Below are positions 53,568 through 61,740 of a stretch of 64,000 bases of DNA, one piece after another. Below the pieces are notes generated by a model. The model was given only the letters and a program-made list of their open reading frames with translations, was not told the origin of the DNA and did not search any database. Each line of letters starts with the position of its first letter. The stretch's first letter is position 1. The DNA lies in NCBI GenBank assembly GCA_965223045.1, contig CBDCVN010000013.1:744001-808000 (forward strand), in the 5' to 3' direction. Made by a program: the position numbers and the translations under genes. Source of the stretch: CBDCVN01 sp965223045 (GTDB lineage Bacteria; Deinococcota; Deinococci; Deinococcales; Trueperaceae).

Positions 53568-53768
53568 AGTGTGAAATCGAAAACGCTACTCTTAAATACC
53601 TTGGATAATCCTGATGCTGACGCATAAGCTCCTCTGCAATCTGGTAAAGATTATGTGGTTAACAACTAAAGCTTCTCGCAAATATAGGCTATCCTGCAAT
53701 TTTTTTTGGAATTCACATTTTCTAACAAATAGCTGTCCTGAGACTGGCTAGTTTGGTTTTGATATCCA
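53568..53768. other. unassigned sequence between IS5 and the beta-helix remainder
   Basis: About 200 bases that do not continue the beta-helix frame. Read on the minus strand they give broken but protein-like pieces in different frames (KCEFQKKLQDSLYLREALVV, then YQIAEELMRQHQDYPRYLRV with AFSIS). This looks like the decayed end of another gene or transposon that entered before or with the IS. I cannot name it. Confidence 0.35.
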
Positions 53769-54146
53769 ATGCGTGCAATTTCTGATTTGTCATATCCACA
53801 TGCCCTAAATAATCTCTATTTTGGTTCAGATAATGGTGGTTTCAGCAGCAATCGAACTTGGTTTTGGCAGGGCAAGTGGTATAACCAAGACTCTTTTGAT
53901 ACTCCTGATGGTTTTTTGATGGCTACGGAGGGTACTTTAAATCAATCTATAGATGCTGACCCTAACTTTGTAGGGCTATCATTTAGTGACTCTTCAGTAG
54001 ATTTGCACTTAGTTTCAAGTTCGCCTGCTATTAACCGTGGCAGAAGCCTTCCTCAAAAATTTGTTGGTGTATTTGACATTGATGACGAGAAAAGGCACAA
54101 ACAGAAAATTGACATGGGTGCTGATGAGTGGCATTCTAGCCGCTGA
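53769..54146 (+). pseudogene. beta-helix lipoprotein, C-terminal part
   Basis: 125 codons reading LNNLYFGSDNGGFSSNRTWF then SIDADPNFVGLSFSDSSVDL, HLVSSSPAINRG and a DIDDEKRHKQKIDMGADEW end. This is the terminal choice-of-anchor-type segment that closes many parallel beta-helix proteins (ADPxFV...DxHLxxxSPAIxxG...xDxGAxE). It completes the protein interrupted at 52704, with some sequence in between lost or replaced. Confidence 0.7.
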
Positions 54147-54154
54147 TTATATAT

Positions 54155-54967
54155 TTAGGATTTTCTTTCTAGAGAAAGTTCATAGGCAAGATTACGAGTT
54201 GCTCCCAAGGTTACTAGAGCTTGTTGTAAATCACGCCCTGAGAGCCCCTTAGCTCTTAACCTCATGGCCTGCTCAACAAAATCAGTGCTGCTAACCAAGT
54301 TATAGTTAGGAGAAATTACTACTACTACTTCTCCTTTTATTACTTCCTGTGCTTTTAATTCAGAATATATATTTCCTAACGTGCCTCTATAAGTGGTTTC
54401 AAATTGTTTGGTAATTTCTCGGCTCACACTAGCTTCTCTATTTTCACTACATAATCCAATTAACTCTTCAATTGTATTTAAAAGCCTTTTAGGAGACTCA
54501 TAAAAGCAACTAGTACACTCGCTGTTAGCAATAATCTCGAGCCGCCTAAGACGCTCTTTACCTTTACGAGGCAAAAATCCTTCAAAAGTAAAGCGTGCTA
54601 AGGGTAAGCCAGAGAGCACCAAAGCAGGGATAAACGCTGTTACTCCTGGGATAACTTCTATTTTATCGTTCCGTTTTAATGCAAGTTGCACAAGCTCGAG
54701 CCCGGGATCAGATATACTGGGTGTTCCTGCATCAGTTATGTAAGCAATTTCTTTATAGTTAGAAAGAATATTGGGAGCTCGAGTCCCAACAGTATGAGCA
54801 TCTAGACGCACTAGAGGTGTGCTAATACCATAATAACTCAAAAGCTTACTGCTATGGCGTGTATCCTCAGCAGCAATGACATCAACCTCTTTTAAGGTAT
54901 CAAGTGCTCTTAAGGTTATATCTTCTAGATTGCCAATTGGGGTTGAAACAAGAATAAGATAAGCTAT
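54155..54967 (-). CDS. rsmI: 16S rRNA 2'-O-methyltransferase RsmI, non-canonical start
   Basis: The frame contains the whole RsmI fold: LVSTPIGNLEDITLRAL at the N-terminus, AAEDTRHSSKLLSYYGISTP, ITDAGTPSISDPG near residue 75 (SAM site), VIPGVTAFIPALVLSGLP and FYESPKRL. RsmI methylates C1402 ribose of 16S rRNA. The first ATG/GTG/TTG in frame (TTG at 54841) lies after these motifs, so the true start must be ATA (54967), ATT (54955) or similar; a stop lies just upstream of 54980. Alternatively the start codon has been lost and translation is coupled to the gene upstream. Confidence 0.8.
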   Translation of the reverse strand: MAYLILVSTPIGNLEDITLRALDTLKEVDVIAAEDTRHSSKLLSYYGISTPLVRLDAHTVGTRAPNILSNYKEIAYITDAGTPSISDPGLELVQLALKRNDKIEVIPGVTAFIPALVLSGLPLARFTFEGFLPRKGKERLRRLEIIANSECTSCFYESPKRLLNTIEELIGLCSENREASVSREITKQFETTYRGTLGNIYSELKAQEVIKGEVVVVISPNYNLVSSTDFVEQAMRLRAKGLSGRDLQQALVTLGATRNLAYELSLERKS

Positions 54968-54982
54968 AGGCGCTAATTTCTT

Positions 54983-55189
54983 TTATTGGGGTTTTGTTGC
55001 TAAACCTACAGGTACATCCATAACCTTTATTCCTGCATACCTAATACGGTATTTAAGCGAGTCTTGTAACTTAGCTCGAATGTATTCAGCCTCGCTTATA
55101 GTTACAGTGACTACTGCCCCTTCAGGCAATTTAGCCCCCTCTGACAAAACAACCTTCCCATTTTTGACTAATCCTTTATAAGCTCTCAT
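54983..55189 (-). CDS. small antitoxin-like protein
   Basis: 68 residues from ATG 55189 (GGAGAG is 6 bases upstream): MRAYKGLVKNGKVVLSEGAK then LPEGAVVTVTISEAEYIRAK. The MxAYKGxVKNGxVVLxEGxxLPEGxxVxV pattern is that of small DUF104/AF2212-like beta-strand antitoxins of VapB-type pairs. No toxin gene follows; rsmI does, starting 16 or more bases later. It could be an orphan antitoxin or a housekeeping small protein. Confidence 0.55.
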   Translation of the reverse strand: MRAYKGLVKNGKVVLSEGAKLPEGAVVTVTISEAEYIRAKLQDSLKYRIRYAGIKVMDVPVGLATKPQ

Positions 55190-55622
55190 TATTACTCTCC
55201 ATGTGCTTTCCAGCAAACTCTCGCTTTAATCTTTTAATCATCCGCTCTATTCTAGGTGAATCGTTTTCAGTATCCAAAACAATTTTTTGATAAGACATAA
55301 AAACCTCAAGAGCAGCAGATTTATCTCCACAAGCAAGTAACAAGTCACCCAAATGCTTTTCGGAAAGGTAGTAAGCAATAGGATCAAGAGGGTTTCTAAG
55401 TATTTGCTCTTTAACAATGCCAATTTGCACTTTCAAAAGTTCCCGTTTTCTCATCCTATCACGCATAAGAAGCCAAGCAAGTATAAAAAGACCTATTGCT
55501 AGGGTTGTTACCATACTAAACCCTCTTGGAATTCCTGCCCTTTGAGCAATCTTAACCAAAAAAGGTAGTGAAAAAGCTAGGGCTGCCAAAAGTGCTATTA
55601 GTGAAGCATAATTCATTGTCAC
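55176..55622 (-). CDS. membrane protein with TPR-like soluble part
   Basis: 148 residues from GTG 55622 (AGGAGC is 5 bases upstream; ATG 55616 is possible too). Two hydrophobic segments occupy about 3-25 and 35-60 (SLIALLAALAFSLPFLVKIA, VTTLAIGLFILAWLLM). A charged helical region follows, with LRNPLDPIAYYLSEKHLGDL then LLACGDKSAALEVFMSYQKI, which has the look of one or two TPR units. The stop overlaps the start of the antitoxin-like gene by 14 bases. No family name recognised. Confidence 0.55.
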   Translation of the reverse strand: MTMNYASLIALLAALAFSLPFLVKIAQRAGIPRGFSMVTTLAIGLFILAWLLMRDRMRKRELLKVQIGIVKEQILRNPLDPIAYYLSEKHLGDLLLACGDKSAALEVFMSYQKIVLDTENDSPRIERMIKRLKREFAGKHMESNNESL

Positions 55623-55799
55623 ATAAAGCTCCTGAAGCATGTTTAAAACATACTCAATTTATTATGGCTTACTGTAAATGAGATATCAAGAGGGTTTCTA
55701 AAGGGTCACCTGTAAGCTCTTACAAGCCCCACCACCTACTACCGAAGGAAAGCAAAGGACCCCTCATGTGTTAGTGCTATTGTATATTATACTGCCTTG

Positions 55800-56150
55800 A
55801 TGTTCAAGACAATGCCTATTAGAACCAAACATCACAAAATTAAATCAAACAAAGTTGAGTTAAACACTCAAAAAGGAACAAATTTACTTTTCCTAAGTAT
55901 TGCTATTGTAGGTGGGTTACATCTTTTAGTAATGTTAGGTATAGAGCTGAATCGCTATATTCGCACTTATCGTGAAATTTCTACTCTAAACACTAAGATC
56001 GTTACTCATAAAGCAACTTTAGATGAGCTTATAGCTATTAAGGCACATGAGCATGATGATAGATATAGAGAACAACTTGCGCGTAAGCAAGGATTCATTT
56101 ACCCTAACGAACAGCGCTACATAACCATATATGATTACAAAAGTCCATAG
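55800..56150 (+). CDS. DivIC/FtsL-like septum formation protein
   Basis: 116 residues: a basic cytoplasmic N-terminus, one membrane helix (LLFLSIAIVGGLHLLVMLGI, about 28-50), a coiled coil (REISTLNTKIVTHKATLDEL) and the C-terminal DDRYREQLARKQGFIYPNEQ, which matches the closing DxxYxExxARxxxGxxxPxE motif of septum formation initiators. Such proteins bridge FtsB/FtsQ at the divisome. ATG 55800 or 55812 could be the start. No other division gene is close by. Confidence 0.7.
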   Translation: MFKTMPIRTKHHKIKSNKVELNTQKGTNLLFLSIAIVGGLHLLVMLGIELNRYIRTYREISTLNTKIVTHKATLDELIAIKAHEHDDRYREQLARKQGFIYPNEQRYITIYDYKSP

Positions 56151-56159
56151 AGGTATAAT

Positions 56160-56320
56160 AGACTTGTTCAGAAATAAGCTAGCGTGCATTATAAAATGTA
56201 CAATTGCTCAATTTAAAGCTCCGGAAATGCAAAATGTGACAGCTAAGTCTTAGCAAGGGTACAAATCTTTTATCTAATGAGTCAACTATTTGGTCCAACA
56301 TTTTGTTTCCGAACAACTCT
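56160..56320. mobile_element. 161-bp MITE-like element
   Basis: The ends are imperfect inverted repeats, AGACTTGTTCAGAAA on the left and the inverse of AGAGTTGTTCGGAAA on the right (13 of 15 match). AAT is repeated on both sides (56157-56159, 56321-56323). It has no coding frame. The right end (ATTTTGTTTCCGAACAACTC) also occurs at 37629, so at least one further copy or half copy exists. Confidence 0.65.
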
Positions 56321-56385
56321 AATTAATAAAAAACCATGGAGATGCAATTAATCAAATATTAGTGGAGACACAATTAATCGTGTCT

Positions 56386-57066
56386 CTATTGGTTTTGCCA
56401 TAACCACTCCCGTAATGTTAGACCACTTTCTTGAATATCTTTAGCCAGCTCACGCCCCATGTAACGGTAGTGCCAAGGCTCATAGGTATAACAAGTCACA
56501 TTTTCTTTATTTTGAGGGTAACTAAGCACAAAACCATAGCGCCAAGCATTTTCCACCATCCAAGCACCTGCTTCAGTCTCTGCCCAATCAACTAATTCCC
56601 ATGCAGCTGGGCCACCAGCACTGCGAAAATCAAGTGCTGTGCCTAGTTGATGCTCACTATGCCCGGGTCTAGCACTACTCTTTTTGGCAGTTTCTAGACC
56701 TTCTTTCTCAACCCAATAATTAAACACAGTTTCTTGATAAGTATAGCTGCGATAAGCAGATTGTATAGCTATGGGGTGGCCTAGACTTGTTGCATCTGCC
56801 ATTAGTAGTTTTAAGTCTGCTATAACAAACTCTCTCACTTTGTAATCTGAAGATAAGCTTGCTTCAGCAACTGATACTAAATCTGTAGGAGTGTATTGTT
56901 TAGGTAATTTATAAATGGGATCAAGTAAACTCCATTGCCACTGATCTAGAGAGATGTAAAAAGTAATTTCATCGTCATAATAGCAGGCTGGTAATGGTGG
57001 AGCTTGAGTAGAAAACCCTAGCAGGTAACAGGAGATTAGAGTAATAGTCAAGAACTTTATTCTCAT
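56386..57066 (-). CDS. VanY-type D-alanyl-D-alanine carboxypeptidase (peptidase M15)
   Basis: 226 residues from the likely start MRIKFLTITLISCYLLGFST, a signal peptide. The M15B domain has IQSAYRSYTYQETVFNYWV near residue 118, SARPGHSEHQLGTALDF near residue 145 (zinc ligands His and Asp) and VTCYTYEPWHYRYMG near residue 196 (Glu and His). It trims the terminal D-Ala from peptidoglycan stem peptides in the periplasm. An in-frame ATG 30 bases upstream (57096) is less likely. The DNA just upstream is a tnpB-like remnant. Confidence 0.9.
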   Translation of the reverse strand: MRIKFLTITLISCYLLGFSTQAPPLPACYYDDEITFYISLDQWQWSLLDPIYKLPKQYTPTDLVSVAEASLSSDYKVREFVIADLKLLMADATSLGHPIAIQSAYRSYTYQETVFNYWVEKEGLETAKKSSARPGHSEHQLGTALDFRSAGGPAAWELVDWAETEAGAWMVENAWRYGFVLSYPQNKENVTCYTYEPWHYRYMGRELAKDIQESGLTLREWLWQNQ

Positions 57067-57069
57067 AGT

Positions 57070-57344
57070 TTTTAACTTTTTGACGTACTCCCACAAATAA
57101 ATTCGAGGGATTCTGAGGACTCAAGCAACAAGTGCAGGGGTTCCCGTCCTACCTCATCTAGTCCGAGCGACGACGCCCCATCGCTCTTTGTACTACTATG
57201 GTGTGAAATACCTTCAACTATGAAGCCGTTGGAAACCGCTGTTTTACTAGTCGTGAGCCCCTTCAAAGTGTTCAGCATTTCCATACTTAGGATAATAGCA
57301 CATTTGGAGTTGCTCATAATGAAAAAAGACAGATTTTGTTCCAC
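57070..57344 (-). pseudogene. possible IS200/IS605 tnpB 3' end with omegaRNA-like hairpin
   Basis: A minus-strand frame of 90 codons with no function of its own. Its end (DGASSLGLDEVGREPLHLLL, ESSESLEFICGSTS) resembles the loosely conserved tail of TnpB proteins. It is followed by GAATCCCTCGAATTTATTTG, TGGGAGTACGTCAA (57119-57086). That is the hairpin-plus-GTCAA ending found at the right end of many IS605 elements, where the omegaRNA scaffold stops and the guide begins. The bases after it would be the old insertion-site flank, which is the vanY leader. Recognition is by pattern only. Confidence 0.4.
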
Positions 57345-57373
57345 AAGATCCTTAAAAATTGTCTTCGACCTGA

Positions 57374-57406
57374 GACATCCAAGGGTTGAAACACCTTGGA
57401 TGTCTT
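57374..57406 (+). terminator. strong plus-strand intrinsic terminator
   Basis: GACATCCAAGG and CCTTGGATGTC form an 11-bp perfect stem with a 9-base loop, followed by TTTTT. No plus-strand gene precedes it within 1.2 kb, so it may end an unrecognised transcript (see findings). Confidence 0.7.
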
Positions 57407-57434
57407 TTTAAGCAAGCCCACCGTAAAACTAGGT

Positions 57435-58313
57435 TTATTGTTTCTTGTTGATAATGTTGTAGGGTTCGATGTCTTCAACAAGATTCAAGTCATAGAATTC
57501 CTTGAGGTATGTTGTTTCATCATCAAAATCACCAAGATACTCTTCAACATCAACATCTTCTCCTAAATCGTCATCTTCTGTGAATATACTAGCTTCTAGA
57601 TCATCTTGTCTTACATTTTCATCTAAAGCAGCTTTTACTTCAGGTAAAAGTGCTTCTACAATTTTTGGTGGTGGTGGAAGTTCAACGTAAAGACGATGTC
57701 CTTTTAAACCATTGATGCTCGAGCCCAAGTAACGAACATTTTCCACCAGAGGTGCATCATGAACAGGATCAGAAGCATTCCTTGAAGGTACTACTGCGTT
57801 AACCCTAATATGTTCATATTTAGCATTAAAACCATCAGCTAAACGTGTGATGGCACCACGTAGAGCAACCATATGTGGTTCATCAGCAGTCAAGGGAGGA
57901 GAAACTAGTACTACCCAAGCATCTCTTAAAAGCTTTACTGCTGTTTTAAGAATAAGAAAGGTGCTTTTGAAATTTTCGTCAATTAGCTCAGCAAATTCCC
58001 CATCACTTACATCAATAAAAGGACTTTGATGTTCAAAATCCACTACATGAACTATACCCGAAAGAGAACCAAAAATTTCGAAGACTTTTTCAAAGGCCTT
58101 ACGTACATCGCTGCCAGTGCTCGAGTTTACTTGAACTGGAATAGCTTGGCCACCAGCTTCTTCTATCTCTGCTGCCGTTTTAGAAGCTAAATCTACATCT
58201 TTATCAGCACAAACTACATCATAATTAGCATCGCCATAGGACAGGGCAACAGCACGGCCAAACCCCTGACCTGCGTTGGTAATTAGTACTACTTTGACGA
58301 TACTTTCTGGCAT
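57435..58313 (-). CDS. SDR-fold protein lacking the catalytic Tyr-Lys, with acidic tail
   Basis: 292 residues from ATG 58313 (upstream in-frame ATGs exist at 58319, 58325 and 58349). VVLITNAGQGFGRAVALSYG is the Rossmann dinucleotide motif (TGxxxGxG variant), and VVCADKD, FKSTFLILKTAV and IRVNAVVPS fit a short-chain dehydrogenase. Where the catalytic YxxxK should be, the protein has EPHMVALRGAI, so both residues are changed (Met and Arg). The last 60 residues are strongly acidic (EDDDLGEDVDVEEYLGDFDD). It may bind nucleotide without redox chemistry. The alignment is made by eye. Confidence 0.65.
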   Translation of the reverse strand: MPESIVKVVLITNAGQGFGRAVALSYGDANYDVVCADKDVDLASKTAAEIEEAGGQAIPVQVNSSTGSDVRKAFEKVFEIFGSLSGIVHVVDFEHQSPFIDVSDGEFAELIDENFKSTFLILKTAVKLLRDAWVVLVSPPLTADEPHMVALRGAITRLADGFNAKYEHIRVNAVVPSRNASDPVHDAPLVENVRYLGSSINGLKGHRLYVELPPPPKIVEALLPEVKAALDENVRQDDLEASIFTEDDDLGEDVDVEEYLGDFDDETTYLKEFYDLNLVEDIEPYNIINKKQ

Positions 58314-58373
58314 AAGCATAAGCATACCTAGTTGATAGCTAGTAAGCAAGACTATAGTATCCTATTACTTACA

Positions 58374-59597
58374 TTAACCAAATAAGCGTCCAAAAATTCT
58401 AAAACCACCAACCCAAGTGCCTATCGCTGACCCTAATGTTACTAACATAAAAACCAACAGTGTTCTAGAAACACGATTTCCCCACCAACCACGCCACTTA
58501 GAAACATCTTGCCGTAGGCTTTTAAAGTCACCCACTGTGGGCTTTCTAAGCCAAAGCTCTAAACCTGCTCCTACATAGCCTGCTCCTATAAGAGGGTTTA
58601 TAGATGTTAGAGGAGCAGCTAGAAAAGAACCAATAACTGTTAAAGGATGTGCTGTAGCAATTAATGCACCAAGTGCTGCTAAGGTACCATTTATAAAAAC
58701 CCAGTCACGTACTATTTCCCAACCAAGTTGACTATTGCGACTAAAACCTAGGATAAAACCTATAATGATAATAACAGTAATTAACCAAGGCAATAGTTTC
58801 CAGTAAGAACGTTTTTTAGGAAGGTGCTTAAGTTTAGTTAAGGCTTCATCTATATTTCCCTTGTTACCCTTCTCTAAATTTTCAATAAGCCCCTTTAAAT
58901 GGCCTGCACCTATTACAACTAAAACATTGTTAAAAGCATTCTCCTTGTATTTCTGACTTTCTTGGAGTAAGCGTAAGGCCATATACTTATCACGCTCTCC
59001 AATTAGAGGTGCAAAAATATGAGCTGACTCTTCAGCAAACTCTTTGAAAGTAGCCTCTAACATATCCCCTTCTTTAAGCTTTTCTATGTCTTCTTCTTTT
59101 ATTTTTTCCCGACTAAAAACACTCAAAAAAAGCCCAGCAAAAATGTTGAAACGTTGCCACCAAGGAACATTAGCATAAACCCGGCGTAAAGTAATACCAA
59201 TTTCACGATCAATTAGTAAAAGAGGAAGTTCTTTTTCTGTAGCCAAGGCAATAGCTGCTCGCATCTCTGCTCCGGGCTCTATACCAAACTGCTCAGCAAT
59301 TCTTTGTTGAAAAGCACCAAGGGCTAGACTGGCAACTACCATACCTGCTTTACCTTCACGAAAGACTTTAAATAAGTCCATATTGGCAAAGCTATCAGGA
59401 TTGATAAGGTTGTTGTAACGACTTCTATCTAGCTCTACAGCTATAGCATCAAAATCATTTGTCTTGATAAGACGCTCAACCTCTTCGGCACTAGCTTTAG
59501 AGACATGTGCTGTACCCAAAATAGTATAGTTTGTATCTTCTATTTGAATCACTTTTGTAGGTTGTTCATGATTACTAACAGTGGTTGCTTCACTCAT
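58374..59597 (-). CDS. TraB/PrgY family protein
   Basis: 407 residues. The N-terminal domain has YTILGTAHVSKASAEEVERL near residue 24 (the GTAHVS motif), AVELDRSRYNNL, LLIDREIGITLRRVY near residue 130 and VVIGAGHLKGLIENL near residue 215 (the second conserved His). The C-terminal 150 residues hold four or five membrane helices. The TraB/PrgY fold resembles EreA/TIKI-type hydrolases, and Enterococcus PrgY binds or degrades a peptide pheromone. No substrate is known here. Confidence 0.85.
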   Translation of the reverse strand: MSEATTVSNHEQPTKVIQIEDTNYTILGTAHVSKASAEEVERLIKTNDFDAIAVELDRSRYNNLINPDSFANMDLFKVFREGKAGMVVASLALGAFQQRIAEQFGIEPGAEMRAAIALATEKELPLLLIDREIGITLRRVYANVPWWQRFNIFAGLFLSVFSREKIKEEDIEKLKEGDMLEATFKEFAEESAHIFAPLIGERDKYMALRLLQESQKYKENAFNNVLVVIGAGHLKGLIENLEKGNKGNIDEALTKLKHLPKKRSYWKLLPWLITVIIIIGFILGFSRNSQLGWEIVRDWVFINGTLAALGALIATAHPLTVIGSFLAAPLTSINPLIGAGYVGAGLELWLRKPTVGDFKSLRQDVSKWRGWWGNRVSRTLLVFMLVTLGSAIGTWVGGFRIFGRLFG

Positions 59598-59759
59598 AAG
59601 CTTGTAGTCTAACCTAATTTTAAGTATCTATGCTCCTCTAGTTGGTTGAACTCTTTTAAGTTCTATAGTTGAAAATCTGTTTGGAGGTGAGCTTACCCCC
59701 AAAAACTGAACAGAAAACCCCGGCGAAATTAAGGTCCATAGAAGATGTAAAATATCTAG

Positions 59760-60618
59760 GGCGTGTTGACACTAAAAGTGCTAAATCAAAAATATTACTT
59801 GAAGGGATTTTAGCGTAGCCATATAAGTACCGACGCAAACTGGCAAAATGCTAAATAGTTTCGAGACAACTTTTCAAATCTAGAAAAAACTCTTCTATAT
59901 TGCTTAATTTTGTTGAAAAAATTCTCTATTAAATGCCTTTCCTTGTAAAATTCTTTGTCATACTCCCGCTGCTCTTTCCTATTTGCCTTTGGAGGTATTA
60001 CTGCTTCTGCTTCCATTTCTGCTACCTTGTCTAGTACAACTTGAGCATCATATCCCTTGTCCCCCATTACTCTTTCAGCCTCCAGATCTTCTAGCAAATC
60101 CTCTGCTTGGGTAACATCATTACGTTGCCCTGGAGTCAATATTAACTTGAGAGGATTGCCTAGAGCATCTGTTGTAGCGTGTACTTTGGTGGTGTAACCT
60201 CCTTTGCTTCTACCCAATTCTTGTTCTTCGTTTCCCCCTTTTCCTCCTGCTGCACAGGAGTGAGCTCTTACAATGGTGCTATCTATCATTATACTTTCCA
60301 TATCAGCATCCTCAGCAAAGTGTTCAAACATCGCTTGCCAAATTCCTTGTTTGCCCCAGCGGTCAAAACGCTTAAAAACACTATTCCATTTTCCATATTC
60401 TTCTGGCAACAAACGCCACTGTGCACCACTTTTAGTTACCCAAAGGACTCCTTCAATAAACTTCCTGCATTGATCCTCATTGCCAATTCTAAATTTCCTA
60501 AACATACACACTATCTTGTAACCCTTGAGAAAATTTAGTATTTTTTGCCATTGCTCGTCTGTTAATTTAACTTTCATATCCTAAGTTTGCAAATTATGAC
60601 TTACTTTATCAACATGCC
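59760..60618 (-). mobile_element. IS5-family insertion sequence, copy B
   Basis: 859 bp inserted at CTAG (59756-59759 and 60619-60622) within the leader of IS3 copy 2. Removal restores AATATCTAGAATATGG, as found in copy 1. Confidence 0.92.
59810..60577 (-). CDS. IS5-family transposase (copy B)
   Basis: 255 residues, identical to the protein of copy A at 52746, with the same DDE residues in MIDSTIVRAH, VMGDKGYDAQ and RHLIENFFNK. The identity of both copies suggests recent transposition. Its orientation is opposite to that of the surrounding IS3 genes. Confidence 0.92.
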   Translation of the reverse strand: MKVKLTDEQWQKILNFLKGYKIVCMFRKFRIGNEDQCRKFIEGVLWVTKSGAQWRLLPEEYGKWNSVFKRFDRWGKQGIWQAMFEHFAEDADMESIMIDSTIVRAHSCAAGGKGGNEEQELGRSKGGYTTKVHATTDALGNPLKLILTPGQRNDVTQAEDLLEDLEAERVMGDKGYDAQVVLDKVAEMEAEAVIPPKANRKEQREYDKEFYKERHLIENFFNKIKQYRRVFSRFEKLSRNYLAFCQFASVLIWLR

Positions 60619-60637
60619 CTAGAATATGGAGATATAA

Positions 60638-60931
60638 ATGAGCCAGACAAAAGGAATAAGAAAAACATATAAGAAAGAATTCAAAGCTAAAGTTGCAGCA
60701 GCAGCCATAGTTGGAGAGAAGAATCTTGCAGAATTAGCAAATCAATATGGTGTACACACCACTCAAATTAAAGAATGGAAAAAAGCTGGATCAGAAGCAT
60801 TGCATGAAAGATTTTCACTACTAAGGGGCAGGAAAGCCAAACTGCAAGAACGTAGAGAGGCTGCACTGTACGAACAGATTGGCAAATTGAAAATGGAACT
60901 AGATTTTTTGTCCAAAGGGCTCAAAAACTGA
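60638..60931 (+). CDS. IS3-family OrfA (copy 2)
   Basis: 97 residues with the same helix-turn-helix and leucine-rich coiled coil as copy 1 (one substitution, KAKLQERRE against KARLQERRE). Its slippery ATTTTTTG is at 60903-60910. Its upstream leader is separated from the IS end by the IS5 insertion. Confidence 0.88.
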   Translation: MSQTKGIRKTYKKEFKAKVAAAAIVGEKNLAELANQYGVHTTQIKEWKKAGSEALHERFSLLRGRKAKLQERREAALYEQIGKLKMELDFLSKGLKN

Positions 60932-60945
60932 GTCAAGAGGAACGT

Positions 60946-61740
60946 ATGTTGATAGTCGATCCAAGGCACCCTCAATTGAGCATTACTAAGCAATGTGAGT
61001 TACTGAGACTGAATCGTAGTAGTTATTACTATCGACCTACAAGAATCAGCGATCTCAATGAATGCTTGATGCAAAGGATAGATGAGTTATATACGAATCA
61101 TCCTTTTCTAGGTTATCGCAAGATAACAGCAATGCTCAATGGAGAAGGCTATAAAGTCAATCACAAAAGAGTATATCGTTTGATGTGTCTGATGGGTTTG
61201 CAAGCTATATATGCCAAACCCAAACTAAGTAAACCAAAGGAAGGACATAAAATTTACCCATACCTTCTGAAAAACAAAATCATAAACAAACCAAATCAGG
61301 TATGGGCTAGTGATATTACGTATATACGTTTGCAAGGAGGATATTGCTATCTGGTAGTAGTAATGGATTGGTATAGCCGTTATGTTGTTTCATGGGAAGT
61401 TTCGAATAGCATGAAAGCAGAGTTTTGTATAGAAGCATTAGAAGAGGCGTTGGAAGGAGAGAAGCCAGAGATATTCAATACAGATCAAGGTAGTCAGTAC
61501 ACAAGTCATGAGTTTACGGATATATTGAAGGCAAACGAAATAGCAATCAGCATGGATGGAAGAGGGTGCTACATGGATAATATATTTACAGAAAGGTTGT
61601 GGAGAACGGTAAAGTATGAAGAAGTATATCTAAAGGAATACAAAAATATAGAGCAAGGAAGGGAAGAAATAGGAAAGTACTTACAATTTTATAACAGTGA
61701 ACGTCCGCATCAATCATTGCAGTACAAAACGCCTGAATGT
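60946..61740 (+). pseudogene. IS3-family OrfB (copy 2), truncated by IS481-like insertion
   Basis: Identical in arrangement to OrfB of copy 1 up to LQYKTPE, where the nested IS starts at 61738. The last 15 or so codons (ELVYREEKTKSIITG) resume beyond it at about 63175. All three DDE residues are still upstream of the break, but the C-terminal tail is changed to a short stop-terminated end (C then stop). Confidence 0.85.
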
